A stretch of 64,000 nt of DNA from an uncultured Cellulophaga sp. (GCA_947492955.1 CANLOV010000009.1:1-64000); one strand, 5' to 3'; shown: positions 43,078 through 52,906, counted from the first letter of the stretch. The notes: generated by a model not told the origin, from the sequence alone. Program-made: numbers and translations.

Positions 43078-43635
43078 ATGAACAGTTATTTAAAAATAAG
43101 TTTTGTATTAGCGTTAGTATTTTCGCTTACTTCATGTTTTAGTGACAAGAGTAGCCGTAATTATCAGTACATGCCTAATATGTATGAAGGTGTAGGATAC
43201 GAAACATACCAGAAAGTAGATTTTTTACCAAGTCAAATGGAAGCTGGTTTACCAGTAGAAAATACAATCTCTAGAGGTCATATGCCTTACGATTTTTCTA
43301 ATTCTATTGAAGGGAAAGAATTAGCAAGATTGCAAGTGAGTCCATTAGATTCATTATCAAAAAAAGAAAACCTTGCTGAAGGTGCAGAATTATATAATAT
43401 CTATTGTGCTATTTGCCATGGTAAAAAAGGTGATGGACAAGGTACTTTGGTAAAAAGAGAAAAAATTCTTGGTATACCAAATTACAAGGATAGAGATATA
43501 ACAACAGGAAGTACGTATTATACGATCTATTACGGATTAAACTCAATGGGTTCTTATGCGAATCAATTGAATCATGAAGAAAGATGGAAAGTTTCAGAGT
43601 ACGTAATGCAATTGAAACAAGACTTAACAAAATAA
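43078..43635 (+). CDS. actE: Alternative complex III subunit E, monohaem cytochrome c lipoprotein
   Basis: A 185-residue lipoprotein cytochrome. Signal peptide 1-19 with lipobox SLTSC (Cys 20). The region YQYMPNMYEGVGYETY followed by QMEAGLPVENTISRGHMPY is typical of ActE. Haem motif CAICH at 110-114 in NIYCAICHGKKGDGQG, with a likely axial Met in GLNSMGSYANQL near 160. It probably hands electrons from ActA/B toward the terminal oxidase. 19 bp before actF. Confidence 0.94.
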   Translation: MNSYLKISFVLALVFSLTSCFSDKSSRNYQYMPNMYEGVGYETYQKVDFLPSQMEAGLPVENTISRGHMPYDFSNSIEGKELARLQVSPLDSLSKKENLAEGAELYNIYCAICHGKKGDGQGTLVKREKILGIPNYKDRDITTGSTYYTIYYGLNSMGSYANQLNHEERWKVSEYVMQLKQDLTK

Positions 43636-43654
43636 TACATAGAGATTTAGAAAT

Positions 43655-45004
43655 ATGTACACTTTTTCAAACAGATTAAAAATAGCTTCATTTATTTTAA
43701 TGGCTGTAGGGGCATTAGGAATAGGTATTGGGTTTATTTCTGCACCAAGTACAGTAGAAGAAGCAAAAGCTATAGTTGCAAGTCATTCTGATGGACACGG
43801 AGATGCTCATGGAGCGGCAGAAGCATCACATCATACTACAGATGCGCATGGAGATACTCACGGAGTTGCAGAAGCACATGGGGAAGGTCATCATGATGCT
43901 GCACACGACGAACATCAATTACATCAATTACAAAACAAACCTTGGTCTGCATTGTATGTAGCAGCATTCTTTTTCTTTATGATTGCTTTAGGGGTGTTAG
44001 CATTTTATGCAATACAACGAGCTGCACAAGCAGGATGGTCGCCATTACTTTTTAGAGTTATGGAAGGTATCACGGCTTATATAGTACCAGGTGGAGTTAT
44101 AGTATTTGTAATTTTAGTATTATCTGCAATGCACTTTAATCATCTTTTTGTTTGGATGGATGCAGATGTAGTTGCACACGATGCTTTATTACAAGGAAAG
44201 AAAGGTTATTTAAATCCTACTTTCTTTTTAATTAGAGCAGCTATATTTTTAGCAGGTTGGATTTTCTACCGTGAATATTCTAGAAAACTATCTATAGCAC
44301 AAGATAACTCAGACGATAACAGCAACTTTAAAAAGAACTTTAGAGCAGCTGCAGGATTCTTAGTGTTCTATTTAGTATCAGAATCTATGATGTCTTGGGA
44401 TTGGATTATGAGTGTAGATCCACACTGGTTTAGTACACTATTCGGATGGTACGTGTTTGCTAGTATGTTTGTATCTGGTATTACTGTAATTGCAATGGTT
44501 ACGATATACTTAAAATCTAAAGGACATTTAGAAGATGTAAACAATAGCCATATTCATGATTTAGCAAAGTTTATGTTTGGTATTAGTATTTTCTGGACTT
44601 ACTTATGGTTTGCTCAGTTTATGTTAATATGGTATGCAGATATCCCAGAAGAAGTTACTTATTATGTAACCAGAATTAATGATTACAGATTACCATTCTT
44701 TGGTATGATAGTGATGAACTTCTTATTCCCATTATTAATATTAATGAATAGTGATTTTAAGCGTATGAACTGGTTTGTAATTATGGCAGGTACCGTAATT
44801 TTATCAGGACATTATTTAGATATTTTTAATATGATTATGCCTGCTACTGTAGGAGATAAATGGTTTATTGGTATCCCTGAAATAAGTTCAGTATTGTTCT
44901 TTGCAGGATTGTTTATATTCTGGGTATTTAGAGCATTAACTAAACAACCTTTACAACCAACAAGGAATCCATTTATAGGAGAAAGTAAGCACTTTCATTA
45001 TTAA
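43655..45004 (+). CDS. actF: Alternative complex III subunit F with His-rich segment
   Basis: A 449-residue membrane protein (quinol:cytochrome c oxidoreductase F subunit) with about ten helices from 9-29 and 97-430, including SESMMSWDWIMSVDPHWFST, a conserved ActF/NrfD-type segment. Between helix 1 and 2, residues about 44-92 form a loop very rich in His, Ala, Asp and Glu (HSDGHGDAHGAAEASHH and further copies), which could bind metal. 36 bp later the oxidase genes begin, so quinol oxidation and oxygen reduction are encoded in one operon. Confidence 0.94.
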   Translation: MYTFSNRLKIASFILMAVGALGIGIGFISAPSTVEEAKAIVASHSDGHGDAHGAAEASHHTTDAHGDTHGVAEAHGEGHHDAAHDEHQLHQLQNKPWSALYVAAFFFFMIALGVLAFYAIQRAAQAGWSPLLFRVMEGITAYIVPGGVIVFVILVLSAMHFNHLFVWMDADVVAHDALLQGKKGYLNPTFFLIRAAIFLAGWIFYREYSRKLSIAQDNSDDNSNFKKNFRAAAGFLVFYLVSESMMSWDWIMSVDPHWFSTLFGWYVFASMFVSGITVIAMVTIYLKSKGHLEDVNNSHIHDLAKFMFGISIFWTYLWFAQFMLIWYADIPEEVTYYVTRINDYRLPFFGMIVMNFLFPLLILMNSDFKRMNWFVIMAGTVILSGHYLDIFNMIMPATVGDKWFIGIPEISSVLFFAGLFIFWVFRALTKQPLQPTRNPFIGESKHFHY

Positions 45005-45040
45005 GAAATAAGTTTTTAAAGTATAATATTATATCATACA

Positions 45041-46099
45041 ATGACAGCATTTTTAACAATAGCTATTTTAGTCTTAGTTGCAATTGCAATTTGGCAAATG
45101 ACGAAAATATTTGAATTTTCACAGCTTAGAGCAGAGAATTCTCAGGTAGCCAACGATACAGATAACAAGAATAATGGTTATCTAATGTTTGCTTTTTTAA
45201 TATTTATTTATGCCATTACTATTTTTAGTTTTTGGAAGTACGCAAAATTTTTATTGCCAGAAGCAGCTTCTGCTCATGGAGGTGAATATGATAACTTAAT
45301 GTTAGTATCGTTTGTTATTATATTTATTGTGCAAACATTAACGCAAGGATTATTACACTATTTTTCTTTTAAGTATAGAGGAGAAAAAGGTAAAAAAGCT
45401 TTATTCTATGCCGATAATGATCGTTTAGAATTTATCTGGACAATTATTCCTGTAATTGTTTTAGCAGGTTTAATTCTTTGGGGATTATATGCTTGGACTA
45501 ATATCATGGATATTAATGATGAAGATGATCCATTAATTGTAGAGTTATACGCTCAGCAGTTTAACTGGACAGCAAGATACGGAGGAGCAGATAACGTATT
45601 AGGAGATGCCAATGTTAGAATGATTGATATTGATAATGCTAACGTTCTTGGTTTAGATGTATCTGACCCTAATGCAAGTGATGATATTATAGTAAAGGAA
45701 TTACACTTACCAGTAGGTAGAAAAGTTAATTTTAAAATGCGTTCACAAGACGTATTACACTCTGCATACATGCCTCACTTTAGAGCGCAAATGAACTGTG
45801 TGCCTGGTATGATTACACAATTCTCTTTTACACCAACAATTACAACAGAGGAAATGAGAAAAAATCCTGATGTTGCAGCAAAAGTTAAGAGAACTAATAA
45901 AATTAGAGCAGAGAAAGCGGCTAAAGGTATTCCAAATACGGATCCATGGGAGTTCGATTATATTTTACTTTGTAATAAAATATGTGGTAAATCGCATTAC
46001 AACATGCAAATGAAAATAATTGTTGAATCTGAAGAAGATTATAACAAGTGGATTGCATCGCAACAAACGTTTGGTAAAACTGTAGCATCAGCACAGTAA
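45041..46099 (+). CDS. ctaC: Cytochrome c oxidase subunit II
   Basis: A 352-residue CuA subunit. Three hydrophobic helices occur at 2-20, 48-68 and near 86-107/136-152. The cupredoxin domain carries CuA ligands: His in VLHSAYMPHFRAQMN (about 240) and C311-x3-C315-x3-H319-x2-M322 in LCNKICGKSHYNM. A charged insert of about 40 residues (EEMRKNPDVAAKVKRTNK...) lies inside the copper domain before the CuA loop. The usual acidic residue of CxExC is Lys here; that residue binds copper through its backbone, so CuA can still form. Confidence 0.94.
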   Translation: MTAFLTIAILVLVAIAIWQMTKIFEFSQLRAENSQVANDTDNKNNGYLMFAFLIFIYAITIFSFWKYAKFLLPEAASAHGGEYDNLMLVSFVIIFIVQTLTQGLLHYFSFKYRGEKGKKALFYADNDRLEFIWTIIPVIVLAGLILWGLYAWTNIMDINDEDDPLIVELYAQQFNWTARYGGADNVLGDANVRMIDIDNANVLGLDVSDPNASDDIIVKELHLPVGRKVNFKMRSQDVLHSAYMPHFRAQMNCVPGMITQFSFTPTITTEEMRKNPDVAAKVKRTNKIRAEKAAKGIPNTDPWEFDYILLCNKICGKSHYNMQMKIIVESEEDYNKWIASQQTFGKTVASAQ

Positions 46100-46138
46100 T
46101 AAAAGCTATTAATTTAAAAGATAATATAAATACAGGTT

Positions 46139-47950
46139 ATGTCAGCAACAGGACACGAACACGGAGAAGATCACGGACATCATCATAAAGAGACTTTTGT
46201 AACTAAATATATATTTAGCCAAGATCATAAGATGATTGCAAAGCAGTATTTAATTACTGGTTTGATTATGGGTTTCATTGGTATAGCAATGTCACTTTTG
46301 TTCAGAATGCAATTAGCATGGCCGGGAGAATCTTTCCCAATATTTGAAGCAGTATTAGGTAAATGGGCACCAGGAGGTGTTATGGATGCAGATGTATATT
46401 TAGCATTGGTAACTATTCATGGTACCATTATGGTATTCTTTGTATTAACAGCTGGTTTAAGTGGTACGTTTAGTAACTTATTAATTCCATTGCAGATTGG
46501 TGCTAGAGATATGGCATCTGGTTTCTTAAACATGGTTTCTTACTGGTTATTCTTTTTATCTAGTGTAATTATGGTTTCTTCTTTATTTGTAGAAGCAGGA
46601 CCAGCAGCAGCAGGTTGGACAATATACCCACCTTTAAGTGCAGTACCACTAGCACAAGGAGGTTCTGGTTTAGGGATGACATTATGGTTGTCTTCTATGG
46701 CTATATTTATTGCTTCATCATTATTAGGTTCATTAAATTATATTGTAACCGTATTAAACCTTAGAACGCAAGGAATGTCTATGACAAGACTTCCGTTAAC
46801 TATATGGGCATTTTTTGTAACAGCAGTTATTGGTGTTATATCTTTCCCAGTATTATTTTCAGCAGCATTGCTGTTAATTATGGACAGGAGTTTTGGAACG
46901 TCGTTCTTTTTATCTGATATATTTATCCAAGGAGAAGTATTACACTACCAAGGTGGTTCACCAGTATTGTATGAGCACTTATTCTGGTTCCTAGGTCACC
47001 CAGAAGTATATATTGTATTGTTACCAGCATTAGGTATTACTTCAGAAGTAATGGCAACCAATGCGCGTAAGCCTATTTTTGGTTACCGTGCCATGATTGC
47101 ATCTATCTTAGCAATTGCATTTTTATCTACAATTGTATGGGGTCACCATATGTTTATATCAGGAATGAATCCTTTCTTAGGTTCTGTATTTACATTTACA
47201 ACCTTATTAATTGCAATACCATCAGCTGTAAAAGCATTTAACTATATTACTACATTATGGAAAGGTAACTTACAGTTTAATCCTGGAATGTTATTTTCTA
47301 TAGGTTTAGTTTCCACATTTATTAGTGGTGGTTTAACAGGTATTGTATTAGGAGATAGTACATTAGATATTAACGTGCACGATACATACTTTGTGGTAGC
47401 TCACTTCCACTTGGTAATGGGTATTTCTGCATTATATGGTTTATTTGCTGGTGTATACCACTGGTTCCCAAAAATGTTCTCTGGTAGAATGATGAATAAA
47501 AACCTTGGTTATATTCACTTCTGGATTACTGCAGTTTGTGCTTATGGAGTTTTCTTTCCAATGCACTTTGTAGGTATGGCAGGTGTACCAAGAAGATATT
47601 ATGAGAATACAGCATTCCCAATGTTTGATGAGTTAACAGACGTAAATGTATTAATTACTGTATTTGCAATTATAGCAGGTTTAGCACAATTAATCTTCTT
47701 ATATAACTTTATCAGTAGTATTTTCTACGGTAAAAAAGGAGGATTAAACCCATGGAAGTCTAATACATTAGAATGGACTACACCAATGGAGCATATCCAC
47801 GGTAACTGGCCTGGAGCAATTCCACACGTACACCGTTGGGCATATGACTACAGTAGAACAAATGAAAATGGAGAGTATGTAATACCAGGACAAGATTTTG
47901 TTCCTCAGGACATACCTTTACAAGATGGTGAGGAAGAAATGAATCACTAA
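46139..47950 (+). CDS. ctaD: Cytochrome c oxidase subunit I
   Basis: A 603-residue haem-copper oxidase catalytic subunit with 12 helices. Ligands: IHGTIMVFF (haem a His) near 100, the A-family motif FLGHPEVYIVLLP near 282 with the cross-linked His-Tyr and proton-channel Glu, WGHHMF near 338 (CuB) and VAHFHLVMG near 420 (haem a and a3). This is an A-type oxidase. The N-terminus has a His-rich stretch GHEHGEDHGHHHKE at 5-18. Subunits III and IV are not found next to it in this window. Transcript ends at the hairpin 47974-48012. Confidence 0.96.
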   Translation: MSATGHEHGEDHGHHHKETFVTKYIFSQDHKMIAKQYLITGLIMGFIGIAMSLLFRMQLAWPGESFPIFEAVLGKWAPGGVMDADVYLALVTIHGTIMVFFVLTAGLSGTFSNLLIPLQIGARDMASGFLNMVSYWLFFLSSVIMVSSLFVEAGPAAAGWTIYPPLSAVPLAQGGSGLGMTLWLSSMAIFIASSLLGSLNYIVTVLNLRTQGMSMTRLPLTIWAFFVTAVIGVISFPVLFSAALLLIMDRSFGTSFFLSDIFIQGEVLHYQGGSPVLYEHLFWFLGHPEVYIVLLPALGITSEVMATNARKPIFGYRAMIASILAIAFLSTIVWGHHMFISGMNPFLGSVFTFTTLLIAIPSAVKAFNYITTLWKGNLQFNPGMLFSIGLVSTFISGGLTGIVLGDSTLDINVHDTYFVVAHFHLVMGISALYGLFAGVYHWFPKMFSGRMMNKNLGYIHFWITAVCAYGVFFPMHFVGMAGVPRRYYENTAFPMFDELTDVNVLITVFAIIAGLAQLIFLYNFISSIFYGKKGGLNPWKSNTLEWTTPMEHIHGNWPGAIPHVHRWAYDYSRTNENGEYVIPGQDFVPQDIPLQDGEEEMNH

Positions 47951-47973
47951 ATTTTAAGAATAATATAATAAGA

Positions 47974-48012
47974 GCTCTTAAGCATTTAAATAAAATGTTT
48001 AAGAGCTTTTTT
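47974..48012 (+). terminator. Terminator of the act/cox operon
   Basis: Stem GCTCTTAAGCATTT (47974-47987) / AAATGTTTAAGAGC (47993-48006), with one G-U pair, followed by a T-run, 24 bp after ctaD. Confidence 0.9.
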
Positions 48013-48102
48013 ATTTTGGATAAATAACAATTAAATCTCAGTTTATTGTATACCTAAAATGTATATTATAATATTGTAATTGTAATAAGAACATTGATTA
48101 AG

Positions 48103-48936
48103 ATGAAGAAAATAATATTATTAGTATGTATAGCATTTACATGTGTTGTTAATGCACAGCGTAAACCTAAAATAAAAGGGAGCAGAATTGTAACAGAAGT
48201 ACAAAAGGAATTACCTCCTTATAATGAAATAAAACTAATAGAGAACTTAAAAATAAAATTGCAGAAAGCCGTTAGTCCTGGTTACAGTATTATTGCTGAC
48301 GATAATTTAATTGATGTTTTAAAGTTTGAAGTTGTAGATAGTGTGCTTACCATAGGAACATTTTATAAGATTATTGGTAAAAAACAATTAGATATTGCTA
48401 TAAGTTATACGAGCCTAAATAAAGTGGTTGCTACAGCGGGTTCTATTTTTATGGATGATATGATTGGCGGAGATGATTTAACGGTTAAAACCTATGGTGC
48501 AGCAAAGGTGCAATTAAATACCAACGCAGCATTAGTAACTATAGATATGGAAGGAAACAGTTTTGGTGATTATAGTATAGATTGTGGTTCATTAGTTATT
48601 GAATTAAAAGATAAGGTAAATACAGAGATGCATGCCGTTTCAGATGAGATAATGATAAATATGTTTAATGGTTCTTCTAGTAAGTTAGAAGGCTCTGTAA
48701 ACCTCTTAAATGTTAATTTAATGGGTAATTCTAATTTAAAAGCAGAAAAGTTATCTGCTATCAATGCAGAAACAATAGTGCAAGAATCTGGCTCAGGGCG
48801 TTTTCATGCCTTAGAAAACTTTAGTTTAGCAGCAAGAGATAAATCAAAAACGTATTTATTTGGTAATCCGCAAATAGCTATAATAGAGTTTTTAGATACT
48901 TCCGAATTACACAAAAGAGTTATTAAAGAGAATTAA
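48103..48936 (+). CDS. Head-GIN domain (DUF2807) exported protein
   Basis: A 277-residue secreted protein with signal peptide 1-19 (ending VVNAQ). The mature part is a right-handed beta-solenoid-like repeat with the DUF2807 pattern (FMDDMIGGDDLTVKTYGAAK, VNLMGNSNLKAEKLSAINAE and SGSGRFHALENFSLAARDKS). ATG 48103 (MKKIILLV) is preferred over an in-frame TTG three codons earlier. These proteins are envelope-associated, of unknown function, and common in Bacteroidota. It follows the oxidase terminator, so it is probably not part of the respiratory operon. Confidence 0.85.
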   Translation: MKKIILLVCIAFTCVVNAQRKPKIKGSRIVTEVQKELPPYNEIKLIENLKIKLQKAVSPGYSIIADDNLIDVLKFEVVDSVLTIGTFYKIIGKKQLDIAISYTSLNKVVATAGSIFMDDMIGGDDLTVKTYGAAKVQLNTNAALVTIDMEGNSFGDYSIDCGSLVIELKDKVNTEMHAVSDEIMINMFNGSSSKLEGSVNLLNVNLMGNSNLKAEKLSAINAETIVQESGSGRFHALENFSLAARDKSKTYLFGNPQIAIIEFLDTSELHKRVIKEN

Positions 48937-48949
48937 TTAGCTTATAAAT

Positions 48950-48989
48950 AAAATGAGAAGAGCGCTTAACTAAGCGCTCTTCTCATTTT
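48950..48989. terminator. Long hairpin between head-GIN gene and ybhB-like gene
   Basis: A 19-bp perfect stem (48950-48968 / 48971-48989) with core GAAGAGCGCTTA/TAAGCGCTCTTC and a 2-nt spacer. It lies between convergent genes. The T-run is short on each side, so it is a probable bidirectional terminator. Confidence 0.82.
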
Positions 48990-49000
48990 AAAAAGTAATT

Positions 49001-49558
49001 TTATTTTTTAGTTCTTTGGTAATAAGTAACAATACTAGCTTTCGCCAAAGCATTATTCCATAAGTAGTAGCCAACTACAGCAGGGTTGGTGTCTTTGTTA
49101 AGTCCTAAGGTGTCTGTTTTTAAGGCGTACACTGTAATTATATACTGGTGAATGCCGTGCCCTTCAGGAGGGCAAGGTCCTCCATATCCATTAGCGCCAT
49201 AATCTGTAATACTTTGTATGGTTCCTTCAGGAGTTAGTTTTAATGTTACATCGCCAGCGCCAGCAACTAGTTCATTAGTGTTAGCAGGAATATCAAAAAC
49301 AAGCCAATGCCACCAGCCACTTCCTGTAGGTGCATCTGGGTCGTACATTGTTACTGCAAAACTTTTAGTTCCTTCCGGGGCATTTTTCCACGATAGTTGC
49401 GGAGATTTGTTTTGTCCTGTACATCCAAAACCATTAAATTCTTCGGTAATTGTAGCTTGTCCGCCCAAGTCATTACTAGTTAATGTAAATGTATTTTGAG
49501 CAAATAATGTGCTCGATATTGTTAATAGTATTCCTAAAATAAAATTAGACTTTATCAT
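49001..49558 (-). CDS. YbhB/YbcL (PEBP) family exported protein
   Basis: A 185-residue phosphatidylethanolamine-binding-protein family member with signal peptide 1-20 (ending TLFAQ). Family motifs: SPQLSWKNAPEGTKSFAVTM, MYDPDAPTGSGWWHWLVFD (the DPDxP ligand-pocket motif) and the GxHxY motif in GPCPPEGHGIHQYIITVYAL. Bacterial members are of unclear function. A -7-like TAATTTTG lies upstream (49590-49583). The AraC regulator gene lies upstream on the same strand, 87 bp away. Confidence 0.92.
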   Translation of the reverse strand: MIKSNFILGILLTISSTLFAQNTFTLTSNDLGGQATITEEFNGFGCTGQNKSPQLSWKNAPEGTKSFAVTMYDPDAPTGSGWWHWLVFDIPANTNELVAGAGDVTLKLTPEGTIQSITDYGANGYGGPCPPEGHGIHQYIITVYALKTDTLGLNKDTNPAVVGYYLWNNALAKASIVTYYQRTKK

Positions 49559-49645
49559 AATATGTGTATTTAGTTATAGTTGCAAAATTAGGTAGGATAT
49601 AAAATATATCATACTTGTATTGGTTTAAAAAGTATTGCTAAAAGT

Positions 49646-50485
49646 TCAATTTAATTGATATTGCTTTGGAGTGGTGCCAAATTTTGTTTTAAATGCTTGT
49701 ATAAAATTAGATAAATTTTCATAACCAATTTCCTCATAAATATCCGAAGGTCTTATGGTTTTATCTTTTAATAATAATGAAGCATGCTCTAGCCTTTTAT
49801 CCTGAAACCATTTACTAGGGGAAGTATTAAAGTGTTTTTCAAATTCTCGTTTAAAGCTAGATACGCTCATGTTAGATAAAAATGAAAGTTCTTTTATGGT
49901 AAGTTTGTTAAGCTTGTTTGTTTCTACTGTTGCAATAAATTGACTGTTTTGGTTCTGCGTATTACTAATTAAAGATGAAATAAAATTTACCCCTTTCGTT
50001 TCTATTAAATAAAGGATAAGTTCTTCAAACTTTACAGTTAATAATTTTTCTTGAATATGAATTGCAAGTCTATTAATATTAATAAGCCCTTGTACAAAGG
50101 TTTCTAAATAATCGTCATAGCTAAAAGAAAAAATAGATGCTTGTTGAGCGCTTTTAATATATTCTATATTGTATTTGTGTATTAATTCTAAAAGCGATTC
50201 ATTAGAAAAGAAAAATAAAATACTTCTGTAATTGGCATTGGTACCTGGTAGTTTCTCTGTCATTAAACAGTGTCCTGTTTTCATTAATAAGAAGTTAGAG
50301 TTGTTAATGGAAACAGCCGTTTTATTAGCAAACACTTCTTTGCTTCCGTCTAATAAAAAACTAAAGGTATTCTGTTGTAAGGATACCATTTGCTTATTAC
50401 ATTCTTCAGAAGTTTTATAATCGAATACCTTAAAAGAGGATGAGTTCTTAAGATTTAGGTGATCTGGCAACTTATAAATTTCCAT
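49646..50485 (-). CDS. AraC family transcriptional regulator
   Basis: A 279-residue regulator. The C-terminal 100 residues contain the double helix-turn-helix: LTIKELSFLSNMSVSSFKRE, then SDIYEEIGYENLSNFIQAF and the closing KFGTTPKQY. The N-terminal part is a ligand- or dimer-forming domain without a recognisable enzyme motif. It is a candidate regulator of the downstream YbhB-like gene or of the acyl-CoA dehydrogenase gene upstream on the same strand; the target is inferred from proximity only. Confidence 0.92.
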   Translation of the reverse strand: MEIYKLPDHLNLKNSSSFKVFDYKTSEECNKQMVSLQQNTFSFLLDGSKEVFANKTAVSINNSNFLLMKTGHCLMTEKLPGTNANYRSILFFFSNESLLELIHKYNIEYIKSAQQASIFSFSYDDYLETFVQGLININRLAIHIQEKLLTVKFEELILYLIETKGVNFISSLISNTQNQNSQFIATVETNKLNKLTIKELSFLSNMSVSSFKREFEKHFNTSPSKWFQDKRLEHASLLLKDKTIRPSDIYEEIGYENLSNFIQAFKTKFGTTPKQYQLN

Positions 50486-50555
50486 TTATTACATAAGATT
50501 AATTTATGAGCATATAATTTTGTTTTCTTATGAAAAGGTATCCGTTCAATTATTT

Positions 50556-52820
50556 TTACTTAGCTATCGGTGCAGTAATGGTATGCTTTGGAATACCAAA
50601 ACCATCTATAAGTACTTCTATATGCGGACGTAATTCTGTACACAAGCGTTCGGTACGTTGGCGTATAGCTTTAGATTTTGTGCCGCCAATATAGCCTTGT
50701 TCTAAAAACCAAGAAGCATCTTGTCGTATCTCATGCAAAGCATATAAAGTTCCTAGTTTTTCAAATAAGAGTTTGTTTTTTTCATCAGAAATTGTTGCTG
50801 TAAAATCGCAAAAAGTGTTGTATGCAAGCTCACAACTATAGGCTTTCCCTAAAGTTATTAAATGTGTTTGTACTTTTAAAAACGCTTGGTAGGCAGGTAT
50901 TCCTTTTTTTATGTAATTACGAATACGCATAGCAAGCGTATAGGTAAGCCTTTTGGTTCGGTAATTAAAAGCATGTTTATGGAATTTAGCATCATACAAA
51001 TGCGCTCTGTCTACTTTGTTCGTGTATATAGGGTTAATGGTAGTTAAAGCGTCACTTAATTGTGAACTAATAATTTTTAAAACAGAAGAGAAAGTACCAC
51101 CATTAAATTCTGCTTTAAAATCGGAAAGAATTCCTTTGGCAGCCAATTGTAGTAATACATTATTATCACCCTCAAACGTAGTAAAAATGTCTACATCAGC
51201 TTTTATATCAGCAATTCTATTTTCCATTAAATAACCTTTGCCACCACAAGCTTCTCTACATTCTTGTATGGTATTGTTAGAGAAAGAAGTAATTACAGCT
51301 TTTAATGCCGCAACTTGCGTTTCTATTTTGCGTTTATCGGGCTTAGACGTATCGCTATACAATTTCATCATATGGTCTAAAGTAATATGATATACATAAG
51401 CTTTGGCTATGGGTGGGGTTAAACGCATTTGATGTGTAGGGTAGTCCATAATTAAATCTTCCTGAACTTTTACGCTATCATTAAATTGTCTGCGTTTTAG
51501 TGCGTGTTTTACTGCTATGGCTAGTGACATTTTTGCGCCACTTAATGCGCCTTTAGCAACGCAAATACGACCACCTACCAAAGTGCCAAGCATGGTAAAA
51601 AAACGTTTGCTTTGGCTTTTTATATCAGAATGGTAACTACCATCGTCTTTAATATCCCCATATTTGTTTAATAAATTTTCTCTGGGAACACTTACTTGGT
51701 TAAACCATATTTTGCCATTGTCTACGCCGTTTAAACCTAATTTATAACCATTGTCTACAATAGTAACTCCAGGTAATAAATTATGATGCGCATCGCGTAC
51801 AGGAACCAAAATTGCGTGTACGCCTTCGTTTTTTCCGTTTACAATAAGTTGTGCAAAAACAGATGCCATAGTAGAGTGGAGGGCATTTCCAATATATTCT
51901 TTATTGTCATTTTCTCCTGGGGTGTGTATAATAATACGATCTGTTTTTTGGTCATAAGTAGCTGTGGTTTTTACACCACGAACATTGGAGCCGTGTCCTG
52001 TTTCTGTCATGGCAAAACAACCTAGAAGTTTTGCTTTTCCAGTATCTGTTAAATATTTATCATGATGTTTTTTTGTTCCTAGTTTTTGAATGCTACCACC
52101 AAATAAGCCAAATTGTACACCAAACTTTACAGTAAGACTACCATCAACATACATTAAATTTTCAAAAATAGAAGCATAAATGGGCATACTGTCTATTCCG
52201 CCATAAACTTTAGGGTATGCCATAGCTCCATATCCTTTTTCGGCTAAAAATTCTACTTGTTTTAAAACAGTACTTCTGAATTTATCTTTATTACGTTCTA
52301 TTTGCCAATTAAAAATAGGCTCAGATAAAAGCTCTCTAAAGGTGTCTATAGGAGTAGCGTTTTCCCCTTTTAATAGTATGTCAATTTCATTTGCACTATA
52401 ATAATTAGATGTTTTTTCATGCGAAATTTTTACATTAAACAAATGATTATAATGGTTGGGCTGTATGCCTAAATTAATTTCTATATGCTTTAAACAATCG
52501 TTAAATGCTGTTTTGTTGGTGTAGTAATTTGCTAGTTTTTGGCAAAAAGAACTCAATGGATAGGTGTCACTTTCTATAAGTTGCACATTGGAGTTAGATA
52601 TGGTGTATTTCCAATTTTTTAACTCACTATCTTCTGGTGGGGTGTTTTTATGTAACCAACTTTTTAAGGTATTTTGGTCGGTTTTAGATAGGCTAGAGTC
52701 TTCATTAATGGCTTTGGAAACAATAGCTGTTTCAGATGCAGATAATAAATCGTCTGACCATATTACATAAAAAAAAGGGATGTATTGTAAAATTCCTGGG
52801 GAGTAATTTTGTTGCTTCAT
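50556..52820 (-). CDS. Long acyl-CoA dehydrogenase/oxidase family protein
   Basis: A 754-residue flavoprotein of the acyl-CoA dehydrogenase/oxidase fold, about twice the length of ordinary acyl-CoA dehydrogenases and closer to acyl-CoA oxidases. The flavin and substrate region reads LGCFAMTETGHGSNVRGVKT near 262-282. The second helical part includes GGKGYLMENRIADIKADVD and FTTFEGDNNVLLQLAAKG, a conserved ACAD/ACOX motif. The C-terminal helical domain completes the oxidase-like layout. It probably starts fatty acyl-CoA beta-oxidation, but dehydrogenase or oxidase chemistry cannot be decided. Divergent from ruvB. Confidence 0.88.
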   Translation of the reverse strand: MKQQNYSPGILQYIPFFYVIWSDDLLSASETAIVSKAINEDSSLSKTDQNTLKSWLHKNTPPEDSELKNWKYTISNSNVQLIESDTYPLSSFCQKLANYYTNKTAFNDCLKHIEINLGIQPNHYNHLFNVKISHEKTSNYYSANEIDILLKGENATPIDTFRELLSEPIFNWQIERNKDKFRSTVLKQVEFLAEKGYGAMAYPKVYGGIDSMPIYASIFENLMYVDGSLTVKFGVQFGLFGGSIQKLGTKKHHDKYLTDTGKAKLLGCFAMTETGHGSNVRGVKTTATYDQKTDRIIIHTPGENDNKEYIGNALHSTMASVFAQLIVNGKNEGVHAILVPVRDAHHNLLPGVTIVDNGYKLGLNGVDNGKIWFNQVSVPRENLLNKYGDIKDDGSYHSDIKSQSKRFFTMLGTLVGGRICVAKGALSGAKMSLAIAVKHALKRRQFNDSVKVQEDLIMDYPTHQMRLTPPIAKAYVYHITLDHMMKLYSDTSKPDKRKIETQVAALKAVITSFSNNTIQECREACGGKGYLMENRIADIKADVDIFTTFEGDNNVLLQLAAKGILSDFKAEFNGGTFSSVLKIISSQLSDALTTINPIYTNKVDRAHLYDAKFHKHAFNYRTKRLTYTLAMRIRNYIKKGIPAYQAFLKVQTHLITLGKAYSCELAYNTFCDFTATISDEKNKLLFEKLGTLYALHEIRQDASWFLEQGYIGGTKSKAIRQRTERLCTELRPHIEVLIDGFGIPKHTITAPIAK

Positions 52821-52891
52821 GTTGTGAATTTACAATTTTTTTAAAGATTTTAAATATGATCTAAGATGTGGGTATTATTTTTATTTTGCCC

Positions 52892-52899
52892 TATCTTTG
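52892..52899 (+). promoter_or_regulatory. Candidate -7 promoter element of ruvB-P450
   Basis: TATCTTTG matches TAnnTTTG and ends 7 bp before the ruvB ATG, so the transcript would be nearly leaderless. No TTG is seen at the usual -33 distance. Confidence 0.45.
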
Positions 52900-52906
52900 T
52901 TAGGAT

